A stretch of 64,000 nt of DNA from Nonlabens sp. Ci31 (GTDB lineage Bacteria > Bacteroidota > Bacteroidia > Flavobacteriales > Flavobacteriaceae): contig NZ_CP043633.1 in assembly GCF_012974865.1 (NCBI RefSeq), positions 310,001 to 374,000 of the forward strand. The letters are read 5' to 3'. Both the position numbers and the translations under genes were made by a program. Of the stretch, positions 56,481 through 64,000 are shown in pieces (within the stretch, counting starts at the first letter, position 1; every line of letters starts with the position of its first letter). Under the pieces are notes generated by a model, which worked only from the letters and a program-made list of their open reading frames with translations, was not told the DNA's origin and searched no databases.

Positions 56481-57143
56481 TTATTTAGAAGGTAGTAATA
56501 CTTTATCAATTACGTGCACTACTCCATTAGATTGCTTTACATCAGCTATCGCTACTGTTGCTGTTGCACCTGTAGCGTCTTTGATCATTACTTTTCCATC
56601 AACCACCATTGCAGTTAAAGTTGCTCCATTTACTGTAGCAAAAGTAGTCTTCCCTTTACCTTCTTCTATCATTTTTAAAAGATCACCAGCCATTATATTT
56701 CCAGAAACCACATGATATTTAAGAATACTGCTTAAGGTTGCTTTATTTTCAGGTTTTAGAAGTGTTTCCACTGTTCCTTCTGGAAGAGCACTAAAGGCAT
56801 CATTTGTTGGAGCAAAAACCGTAAATGGACCTTCGCTATTTAAAGTCTCTACTAATCCTGCAGCTTTTACCGCTGCTACCAATGTAGAAAGATCTTTACT
56901 TGTTGATGCGTTTTCTACGATAGTCATATCAGGGTACATCATCGCACCATTAATATTTATTGCCATAGCATCTCTTTTCACTTTCTCGTCTTCCACCATC
57001 TTCAAAGAATCAGCTTTTTTCTCAGCCATTTCCTGTTCCATTTTCATGTCAGCAGCTTCTCTTTCTTTAGCTTCATCTTTACATGATACCATTAATAAAG
57101 ATGCAGTTATCGCAACTATTCCGATTGATTTAATAAATTTCAT
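56481..57143 (-). CDS. Fasciclin-domain lipoprotein
   Basis: 220 residues. Lipobox VSC at 19-21, then a charged coiled stretch (EREAADMKMEQEMAEKKADS), then one fasciclin (FAS1) domain from about 75: TSKDLSTLVAAVKAAGL, GPFTVFAPTNDAFSALPEGT, ILKYHVVSGNIM and NGVVHVIDKVLLPSK. FAS1 domains mediate adhesion. The upstream region contains a dyad (57185-57223). Confidence 0.92.
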   Translation of the reverse strand: MKFIKSIGIVAITASLLMVSCKDEAKEREAADMKMEQEMAEKKADSLKMVEDEKVKRDAMAININGAMMYPDMTIVENASTSKDLSTLVAAVKAAGLVETLNSEGPFTVFAPTNDAFSALPEGTVETLLKPENKATLSSILKYHVVSGNIMAGDLLKMIEEGKGKTTFATVNGATLTAMVVDGKVMIKDATGATATVAIADVKQSNGVVHVIDKVLLPSK

Positions 57144-57591
57144 AATGTTATGTTTGTTTAATTCAATTTAAATTAACGAAATAGAATTGATTAAAAAGCA
57201 AAAGTAACGTTACTTTATCAATTGATTATAATAATATTAACAGTATATAAACGAGTTCTATAAAAATAGCTTGAATAGTTGAACAAAAAAATCGGTGTGA
57301 TGAAAACAGCTACGTAATTTGTGAAGTCGTCTGGTTTGAAAAACCTTTATTTATGTTCTAATTAATTGGTGAAATTCGATTTTCTATACTACTTAATGAA
57401 ACTGAGTGATCTTTTAGGAAACTTTGTAATTAACATTTGTTTATTCATCATTCCGTTAGACAGTTTATAGTTCTATTAAAATGTGTCAACATATAAAGAT
57501 ACAGAATGCTGACTGTCTCGTTTTATGATATAAAAATAAAATCAATGATTTTATAGCTATATTTCAGCTTTTATAATTTTAACCTCCAACT
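57144..57591. other. 448-bp divergent region
   Basis: Between the fasciclin and metalloprotease genes. No supported gene. It holds the dyad described separately; the promoter of the metalloprotease gene was not located. Confidence 0.4.
57185..57223. promoter_or_regulatory. Candidate operator upstream of the fasciclin gene
   Basis: A perfect 16-bp palindrome AAAGTAACGTTACTTT (57201-57216) lies within outer arms AATTGAT and ATCAATT. It sits 58-73 bp before the fasciclin ATG, where a regulator could bind. Confidence 0.4.
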
Positions 57592-60500
57592 ATGCCTTCA
57601 AAAGCTCTGATTACCGTATCAATACTATTATTTCCCATTTTACTATTTGCACAAAAAAATAATTTCTGGGAAATAACCGGTATCGATGATATAAAAAAAG
57701 AAGATATCATTGAATATTCAGCCAGTGTTAAGGATCCTATTTATTTTAAATTAGATAAAGATTCCATGTCGGCTTTTGTATCAAATGCCCCAGATAGATA
57801 TGAAGCATCAAGATCTACTACACTGCTAGCTGTACCTAATCCAGAAGGTGAAATAGATACTTTTGAAGTTTTCTCTACACAAACCATGTCAAAAGGATTA
57901 GCTGAAAGTCTACCAAACGTAAAAAGCTACGTCGGTAGAAATGTATCAAACAAATCACATGCCTTAAGAATCACTATAACCCCACAAGGATTTTTTGGAA
58001 TGACAGTAGGCTCTATATATGGACAAACCTTTATCAACCCTTTTGCTAAGAATACTAATGTCTATATGGTGTTTAGTAAAAAGGATGCTACAAGTAATAA
58101 TATACAAGCCTTCCGTTGTGAAGTTGTAGAAAATAATACTACAAATGGACCTATAGCGTCCATAGCAACCCCGAAATTTATAGATGGAGGAATACTAAGA
58201 AGATACCTCATTGGAGTAGCTACCACTGTTGAGTATTCTGAATTTCATTGGCTAGCGGCAGGTCTTACTGCAGGTGATACCAATCCTGATAAAAAAGATG
58301 CGGTACAGGCCGCAATTGTAGTGTCTATTGATCGTGTTAACCAAATTTATGAAAGAGATCTAGGTGTTACCTTAGAACTTATACCTAACAACCTAGATGT
58401 CATTTATTTAGGCAATCCTAATTCCGATCCCTACACCAATGATTCGGGTGCCACTATGCTAGGAGAAAATCAAACAGTATTTAATAATGTAATAGGTGGT
58501 GGAAATTATGATATAGGCCATGTTTTTAGTACAGGCGGCGGCGGTATTGCTAGCACACCTTCGGTTTGTAATCCTTTTGCAAAAGCCCAAGGGGTTACAG
58601 GTCAAGCTAACCCTGTAGGAGATTTTTTTGATATTGATTTCGTTGCTCATGAGGTAGGTCACCAGTTTGGGGCCAATCATACACAAAATAATAATTGTAA
58701 TAGAAATGCAGCAACAGCTATGGAACCCGGTTCAGCTAATACCATTATGGGATATGCTGGAATTTGTGCTCCTAATGTTCAAACAAATAGTGATGCCATG
58801 TTTCACTACATCAGTATTTTAGAGATTAGCGATTACTTTGTAAGTACGAGCAATAATACTGGTAACTGTGCAGATGAAATTACTATTGTAAATGCAGAAC
58901 CCGTTGTACAAGCGGTACCTGATTATGTGATTCCTCAAAACACGCCGTTTTTACTGCAAGCAGATGCTACAGATGCTAATGGCGATGTGTTGACTTATAG
59001 TTGGGAACAGCTTGATAATGAAGTGGTAGTCATGCCTCCACAATCGACCTCAACCGGAGGGCCAAGCTTTAGAACCTTTTTACCTACAACTAGCCCAATT
59101 CGTTATTTCCCTGCTATGAGTACTTTGCTAACTAATTCTTATTCCAGCACTTGGGAAGTTTTACCTACTGTTAGTAGAACTTTGGATTTTGGGGTGATCG
59201 TCAGAGATAATAATATGTTAGGCGGTCAGGTGTCTTCTGCAACTACAACACTAACCGTTAACGATGCTGCAGGACCCTTTAGGGTTACTTCTCAAAATGC
59301 AACAGGTGACGCTTGGATTGCTAATAGCACAAAAACCGTTACCTGGGATGTTGCTAACACAGATGATGTAGCAGGCGTGAATACTCAAAATGTTGATATC
59401 CTACTGTCTATTGATGGTGGAGAAACATACAGTACTGTATTGCTGACCAATACTCCAAACGATGGCTCCCAAGATATTACAGTTCCCAATGTCGTAGCTA
59501 CTAGCGCTAGAATCATGGTAAAAGCCTCCAATAATATATTTTTTGATATCAATTCACAAGCCTTTAGTATAGGTGTCGAATTTATTCCTACCTATTGCGA
59601 TGCAGGAGCAGCCAATCCAAGTTTTCCAAATATTTCTAGGGTAGTATTTAATACAATTGACAACACCTCTTTAACTGCTAATACAGGTTATAGAGATTAT
59701 AAAAATATCGACACTCCTATTTCACGAGGTCAGACGTACTCATTAAGTACTTTTGAAAGTGGTGACACATTGTATACTGGAGACCAAGTAATTGTTTGGA
59801 TTGATTACAATAAAAACGGCATATTTACCGACCCTGGTGAAAAAGTCATTGAAACAGCATCATTTCAAGGTGACTTCATTATTTATCCTTTTGGTGGAAA
59901 TATTACCGTCCCTGCCAGTGCCTCTTTAGGTAAAACTACGATGCGAGTGCGCTTGAATAATTCAAATTTCGGGACTTCAAATACTACTCCTTGTGGAAAC
60001 TCTACATACGGAGAGGTAGAAGATTACACCGTTGTCATTTATGATGATTATGTCTATTACGATAATACTTGGACTCCTACTAACCCAAGTGGTGTATCCA
60101 CTGCTGCAGACAATGTGCTCGTCGTAAATGGCTCACCTACGCTAACAGGAACAACAATAAGCAACACCCTTAGCATACTGCCCTTTAAAACCTTAAATAT
60201 AGAAGGTGTTTTGGATGTCAATGGTGATATCGATAATGATGGTTACCTCATTTTCAAAAGTAACGCTACTTCGACTGGCCAATTAGATACGTTTACAGGA
60301 ACAATTTCTGGCTCAGGTACAGCCACGGTTGAACGTTTTATACCTGCCGGAGACAATAACAAACGAGCATTTAGAATGGTTACTTCGACAGTATCTACCA
60401 GCAATTCCATTCAAATGAACTGGCAAGAAGGAGTAAATAACACTTCAACTACTAATTTAAATCCGAATCCAGGCTATGGGACACATATATCTGGATCCTT

Positions 60501-61791
60501 ATCAGGAGCTAATGGTTTTGATGTGACAGGTTCTGGAAATCCGTCGTTATTTACATATGACCCTACAGGACAAACTTGGGGAGCTATAGCAAATACTGAT
60601 GTGAACCCTCTTGAAGCGGGATCTCCTTATCGCTTAATGGTAAGAGGTGACAGAAGTATAGACTTGAGTAGTAATACAAGCACGCCCACTAACACTATCT
60701 TACGAGCTACTGGTGACTTAAAAATCGGCTCAGTAAATGTATCCTCTACCATGGCTTTGGGAGCTGATGAGTTTAGCTTTATAGGTAACCCTTATCAAGC
60801 TGTAGTAGATTACGGCAGTCTTACTACCTCTAATTTGACCGACTTTATTTATGTTTGGGACGCCTCCATTGCTGGCGCCACTGGTAGAGGAGGTTATGTA
60901 ACTGTCGAAGTTTCTTCAAATAGCATTGTCCCTAGCCCAAGCAGTTCAGACGCCACTAAGTATATTGCCCCAGGACAAGCCTTTTTTGTTCAAAATACGG
61001 CTGCAGGAAATGGAAGCATCACCTTTGAAGAAGTAGATAAAGCTACTGCGCAGTCTCAAGTGAGTATTTTCAATACGCATACAGATTTTTATATCAACTC
61101 CCGATTGTATAAATCAATAGATTTACAGAATGCTCTTATGGAAAGTGATGCCATAGGATTGCGCTTTAGTAATAATTTTACAACACTAGGAAGCGATGAA
61201 GATGCTACTAAACTATATAATCTTGATGAAAATTATGCCATTTCAAACAATGGACACAAATCAATTGATCAACAAGACCTACCTATTGATGGTCATATAG
61301 TTGAATTGTATACCACAGACTACACAACTACAAATTATAGCTTCATCTTTGATTTAGGCAATCAGCCGCAAGACCTAAGGGTGCGCTTATATGATAATTA
61401 TCTAAACACCCAAACTGAATTGGTAACAAATACCTTATATGACTTTACAGTTGATACTAATGTCCTAGAGAGTATAGCAACTAATAGATTCAGCTTACAT
61501 TTTGATTACACTACATTAGGAATTGGAGACAACAACTTTGGTGAAGACTTTAGCCTGTATCCTAACCCGACAAATACTGGGCAATTTACTATCAATGCTA
61601 CTGGTTTGGCTGGACAATTTGTTACTATTAAAATATACAATATGCTGGGTCAGGATGTTTTTACAAACAACTCCACTGTCGCACCTAATGATGAAATAAA
61701 TGTCAATGCTTCATCATTATCTAACGGACTTTATATGGTTGAACTCGATCAAAGCGGTCGAAAAATCAGAACTAAGTTACTAATCAAATAG
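57592..61791 (+). CDS. T9SS-exported reprolysin-like zinc metalloprotease
   Basis: 1399 residues, secreted. Signal peptide 1-20 (LLFPILLFAQ). The catalytic domain has HEVGHQFGANH (H353, E354, H357, H363) and the Met-turn ANTIMGYAGIC, fitting the M12B/reprolysin-like clan. Then come beta-sandwich domains with cadherin-like repeats (TYSWEQL), a GEVEDYT domain near 810, a beta-helix-like module (DDYVYYDNTWTPTNPSGVST) and a T9SS type-A sorting domain at the end (SLYPNPTNTGQFTI, IYNMLGQDVF, LSNGLYMVEL, RTKLLIK). About 400 residues before the tail resemble the neighbouring T9SS pseudogene. Terminator at 61845. Confidence 0.93.
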   Translation: MPSKALITVSILLFPILLFAQKNNFWEITGIDDIKKEDIIEYSASVKDPIYFKLDKDSMSAFVSNAPDRYEASRSTTLLAVPNPEGEIDTFEVFSTQTMSKGLAESLPNVKSYVGRNVSNKSHALRITITPQGFFGMTVGSIYGQTFINPFAKNTNVYMVFSKKDATSNNIQAFRCEVVENNTTNGPIASIATPKFIDGGILRRYLIGVATTVEYSEFHWLAAGLTAGDTNPDKKDAVQAAIVVSIDRVNQIYERDLGVTLELIPNNLDVIYLGNPNSDPYTNDSGATMLGENQTVFNNVIGGGNYDIGHVFSTGGGGIASTPSVCNPFAKAQGVTGQANPVGDFFDIDFVAHEVGHQFGANHTQNNNCNRNAATAMEPGSANTIMGYAGICAPNVQTNSDAMFHYISILEISDYFVSTSNNTGNCADEITIVNAEPVVQAVPDYVIPQNTPFLLQADATDANGDVLTYSWEQLDNEVVVMPPQSTSTGGPSFRTFLPTTSPIRYFPAMSTLLTNSYSSTWEVLPTVSRTLDFGVIVRDNNMLGGQVSSATTTLTVNDAAGPFRVTSQNATGDAWIANSTKTVTWDVANTDDVAGVNTQNVDILLSIDGGETYSTVLLTNTPNDGSQDITVPNVVATSARIMVKASNNIFFDINSQAFSIGVEFIPTYCDAGAANPSFPNISRVVFNTIDNTSLTANTGYRDYKNIDTPISRGQTYSLSTFESGDTLYTGDQVIVWIDYNKNGIFTDPGEKVIETASFQGDFIIYPFGGNITVPASASLGKTTMRVRLNNSNFGTSNTTPCGNSTYGEVEDYTVVIYDDYVYYDNTWTPTNPSGVSTAADNVLVVNGSPTLTGTTISNTLSILPFKTLNIEGVLDVNGDIDNDGYLIFKSNATSTGQLDTFTGTISGSGTATVERFIPAGDNNKRAFRMVTSTVSTSNSIQMNWQEGVNNTSTTNLNPNPGYGTHISGSLSGANGFDVTGSGNPSLFTYDPTGQTWGAIANTDVNPLEAGSPYRLMVRGDRSIDLSSNTSTPTNTILRATGDLKIGSVNVSSTMALGADEFSFIGNPYQAVVDYGSLTTSNLTDFIYVWDASIAGATGRGGYVTVEVSSNSIVPSPSSSDATKYIAPGQAFFVQNTAAGNGSITFEEVDKATAQSQVSIFNTHTDFYINSRLYKSIDLQNALMESDAIGLRFSNNFTTLGSDEDATKLYNLDENYAISNNGHKSIDQQDLPIDGHIVELYTTDYTTTNYSFIFDLGNQPQDLRVRLYDNYLNTQTELVTNTLYDFTVDTNVLESIATNRFSLHFDYTTLGIGDNNFGEDFSLYPNPTNTGQFTINATGLAGQFVTIKIYNMLGQDVFTNNSTVAPNDEINVNASSLSNGLYMVELDQSGRKIRTKLLIK

Positions 61792-61844
61792 TATAAATTC
61801 TGACTGATCCTAAATAATTAAGTGCAGATAATTGATAACTTAAG

Positions 61845-61883
61845 GCTTAACGATGCTCATCTACATCGTTAAGCTTTTTTTTT
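61845..61883 (+). terminator. Terminator of the metalloprotease gene
   Basis: GCTTAACGATG and CATCGTTAAGC pair around CTCATCTA, followed by nine T. Confidence 0.9.
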
Positions 61884-62084
61884 GATTTGTACCATTTTCT
61901 TTGGAGTTTTCAGACCTAGCAAAAGAACTCAAACCTGTTGCGCTTAAAAAGGGTAAATAAGAGTGCGGGAACAATGAACTGGGCGGGATTTATTATACTG
62001 GTAATTGGAGTATCATGGAACTTCCGACTGTATGGGTGTATTTATTGGGTAAGAATTATAAGACTATTATTGTTTGTTGTCGTT
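61884..62084. other. Intergenic stretch between terminator and palindrome
   Basis: A 63-codon plus-strand frame crosses it and the palindrome but has no recognisable domain, so it is not called. Confidence 0.35.
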
Positions 62085-62102
62085 CCGCTTTCGCGAAAGC
62101 GA
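62085..62102. repeat. CTTTCGCGAAAG palindrome, intergenic copy 5
   Basis: CCGCTTTCGCGAAAGCGA, next to the stop of the porin-like gene. Confidence 0.9.
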
Positions 62103-62115
62103 AACACACATCCAA

Positions 62116-62943
62116 TTAAAAAATCTTAAAACGAACTCCAAAAACCATGTTCACCTGATAAAACCAGAAACTCTGACTGGCAGAATCGGCTTCATCCATG
62201 GTGGTTCTTATGCTAGGCATATTTATATAACCGCCTTTTAACTCACTTTGAACAAAGAAATGTTTAAGAAAAGTGATCTGAATTCCACCTACGGCATTGA
62301 TTCCGTAACCAGAAATATGAAAATCATCGTAGCGCTGTTTATCGAGTAATCGTGTATTTGTTTTAGGAAATAAAAACCCAGATTCAAGACCGAATAATGT
62401 ACTTAACTCGAAGCTCTTGTATGGTAACAAATCATCATGACGCCTTAAGCCTATATTGATATAATTGAGTCCGTCGGTATGTTCAAAGCTTAGGAAACTA
62501 GGTTCTAAAACTATAGAATCATTATTATAAACACCATTATATAAGGAATTAGTGCCGTTGATCTCTCCGTTGATAGTAACCGTTTGATTTTCTGCGACCA
62601 CGTATTTCATATGGTCCACTCCTAATGATAAGCTGTAATTTTCTTTGAAATAATACCCCATTTTGAAATTGTATTGAGGGATGGTTATCGAGGTAGGATT
62701 TAGGTATTTTCCAGGTTCAAAATCACTTTGCCGGTCATAAGCAATTACATTATCTAGGGTAAAGTTATATCCTTCTCCTTTAAATGTAATATCACTGCTG
62801 CTGTAATCCGAAAGATTCCAGCCCCAGTAAACGTAAAAGTCTCCTTTCTTGACGCCAGTTGTGCTTGAATTGAAAGTATCCTGTGCATTCATACTAAAAA
62901 CAACAGAAAATAAAAAAAACAGACTGACAATTCTATTCAACAC
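62116..62943 (-). CDS. Outer-membrane beta-barrel protein, GTG start
   Basis: 275 residues starting with GTG at 62943 (a TTG follows at once). Signal peptide 1-20 (LFFLFSVVFSMNAQ). Many alternating strands (YYFKENYSLSLGVDHMKYVV; GLNYINIGLRRHDDLLPY; HFFVQSELKGGYINM) and an aromatic end VNMVFGVRFKIF. Porin-like, substrate unknown. The -7 box TACTTTTG (62960-62967) is 16 bp before the start. Confidence 0.72.
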   Translation of the reverse strand: MLNRIVSLFFLFSVVFSMNAQDTFNSSTTGVKKGDFYVYWGWNLSDYSSSDITFKGEGYNFTLDNVIAYDRQSDFEPGKYLNPTSITIPQYNFKMGYYFKENYSLSLGVDHMKYVVAENQTVTINGEINGTNSLYNGVYNNDSIVLEPSFLSFEHTDGLNYINIGLRRHDDLLPYKSFELSTLFGLESGFLFPKTNTRLLDKQRYDDFHISGYGINAVGGIQITFLKHFFVQSELKGGYINMPSIRTTMDEADSASQSFWFYQVNMVFGVRFKIF

Positions 62944-62959
62944 TTCAATTTTAGGTGGG

Positions 62960-62967
62960 CAAAAGTA
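62960..62967 (-). promoter_or_regulatory. Putative -7 box of the porin-like gene
   Basis: TACTTTTG on the minus strand, an exact TAnnTTTG match; a TTG lies 22 bp further upstream, a long spacing. Confidence 0.4.
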
Positions 62968-63452
62968 ATCTTAAATACTTGCTACGAACCAAAAAATATT
63001 ATAATACTGCTATAACCTGCTCATATGAGTTGTGTATCGATTTATATTTTAAATTTATTGTTATGAGTAACTATCCTATCAAACACTTAAAAGAGCATTG
63101 GCAGACATAAAAAAGTCTGCGAAGCTTACAAAATTTGAAAGAATTTAGGTGCTGCGAGAGAACCTGTTAACAAAAAAGAATGGCACAAGTACCATGAAAT
63201 ATAGGTGAAAGAAAAGACCGATCAAAGACACTTGTTTACAGACAAAACTGGCGGCATTATGATCAGCCCTACTCTATTCCCATGCCCTACTCCTAACTAT
63301 AACTACATTTGCGACTTTACTAAATCCTGAAGTGGTGGAAAGTGTGATCAAAGATTCATTAACTTAAAACCGTAAGTCTTTATTATTTACACTAAATTAG
63401 AAAATGACCACCTGCATTTGGAAGTAAAAAAGCAAAACAAAAACCCAAAGTC
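62968..63452. other. 485-bp stretch with possible decayed gene
   Basis: One plus-strand frame reads protein-like (REPVNKKEWHKYHEI, then KTDQRHLFTDKTGGIMISP) but has three in-frame stops. No family recognised, so it is described only. No repeat or terminator found. Confidence 0.3.
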
Positions 63453-63923
63453 ATGAAATATATTTTTAACCTTTTATTCTTATCTATCCTCTTTACGAGC
63501 TGTCAAGAGCCCAAAACAGAGATCAGTGAAACAGACGAAGAAGCTATCACCGCCGTTGAAGAAGTAGTACAGAGTTTATTTGATGAAGTATGGGCTGGGT
63601 ATGATGAAACTGCGATCACTACTTATCAAACCAATGACTTTTTATTGCTAGAACATGGTGAGGTATGGAATAACAACACTATTGCCGACTGGTGTAAAAA
63701 TGCCAAAACTAAAGATCAAAAAGTGCAGCGTATCAATAATTTTGAGCGTATAGAAGCTCGTAGAAACGGCGATAAATTATGGCTGGCCTATCATAATTAT
63801 GGAACCTTTAAGAAGGATACGATCACTTACAAAAGGGCTTGGCTAGAAAGTGTGGTCGCTGTAAAAGAAGATTCCGTCTGGAAATTAGAATTGATGCACT
63901 CCACAAGACAGCCAGTGGAATAG
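63453..63923 (+). CDS. DUF4440/SnoaL-like lipoprotein
   Basis: 156 residues. Signal with lipobox FTSC, then an acidic linker (EISETDEEAITAVEEVVQSL) and an NTF2-like cone domain: FDEVWAGYDETAITTYQTND, EVWNNNTIADWCKNAKTK, KLWLAYHNYGTFK and ESVVAVKEDSVWKLELMHST. This layout fits DUF4440/SnoaL-type proteins; the ligand is unknown. Complete. The last 77 bp of the window hold nothing I can support. Confidence 0.8.
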   Translation: MKYIFNLLFLSILFTSCQEPKTEISETDEEAITAVEEVVQSLFDEVWAGYDETAITTYQTNDFLLLEHGEVWNNNTIADWCKNAKTKDQKVQRINNFERIEARRNGDKLWLAYHNYGTFKKDTITYKRAWLESVVAVKEDSVWKLELMHSTRQPVE

Positions 63924-64000
63924 TTGATTTTTTAAGTTTTGAAGGCCATTCAAGTCTTTGCCGTGCAAATGTCGGGTATATGGAGCTTCACATATTTTGA

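Noticed and set aside
61938..62129. 63-codon plus-strand reading frame
   Set aside because: It runs through a palindrome and into the convergent gene, with no recognisable features.
62968..63452. Calling a pseudogene in this spacer
   Set aside because: The protein-like frame has three stops and no recognisable family, so evidence is too thin.

Overview
The window is an AT-rich chromosomal segment of a marine-type Flavobacteriaceae bacterium (Bacteroidota). The evidence is the fused SecDF, a Rho with a long N/D/K/R-rich insert, two proteins ending in type IX secretion (T9SS) sorting domains, DUF4293 beside rho, the DUF1599-folP-cdaA group, TAnnTTTG promoter boxes, and twelve copies of the palindrome GCTTTCGCGAAAGC. 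I associate that palindrome with Nonlabens and close relatives, but the genus is only a guess.

Layout. 1-9000: start of a CUB protein, secDF, a small membrane-anchored protein, mdh, a DUF6588 protein and gyrB, all on the minus strand and mostly closed by clear terminators. 9100-20270: DUF2911 protein, queE, a DUF853 ATPase, lipoprotein, hydrolase, AI-2E-type permease, clpP, a nonsense-interrupted small membrane gene coupled to a VOC protein and a YkvA protein, two secreted proteins, an amidohydrolase, and a repeat-bearing spacer. 20270-25840: outer-membrane barrel plus 1007-residue TPR protein, then ftsE. 25836-31580: a surface-polysaccharide glycosyltransferase cluster with a sugar ketoisomerase-type cupin, split by an IS30-family element. 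31800-42460: E2 acyltransferase, another glycosyltransferase, recR, DUF1599, folP, cdaA, a truncated and an intact DUF3667 gene, an ABC exporter, a small membrane protein and truA. 42464-45176: a 2.2-kb repeat region leading into a YfcE-type phosphoesterase gene. 45375-64000: a T9SS surface-protein pseudogene, DUF4293, rho, a coiled-coil protein, a DUF2383 protein, an M16 peptidase, a fasciclin lipoprotein, a 1399-residue T9SS metalloprotease, a porin-like protein and a DUF4440-like lipoprotein.

The standout is 43007-44720. A unit of about 290 bp holding the upstream region, a -7 promoter box and the first codons of the phosphoesterase gene is repeated in tandem. Five truncated gene starts precede the intact one. 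Inside the units two sequence types, a and b, are shuffled (aa, bb, ba, aa, aa, bb). Other noteworthy points are palindromes tolerated in three reading frames, one of them split by a second nested repeat; a DUF853 ATPase with an expanded P-loop and a lost or ATA start; a T9SS gene with two inactivating lesions; and glycosyltransferase genes that mostly lack ATG starts. Housekeeping genes (secDF, mdh, gyrB, rho, folP, cdaA, recR, truA) look intact. The accessory envelope genes are where decay and rearrangement concentrate.
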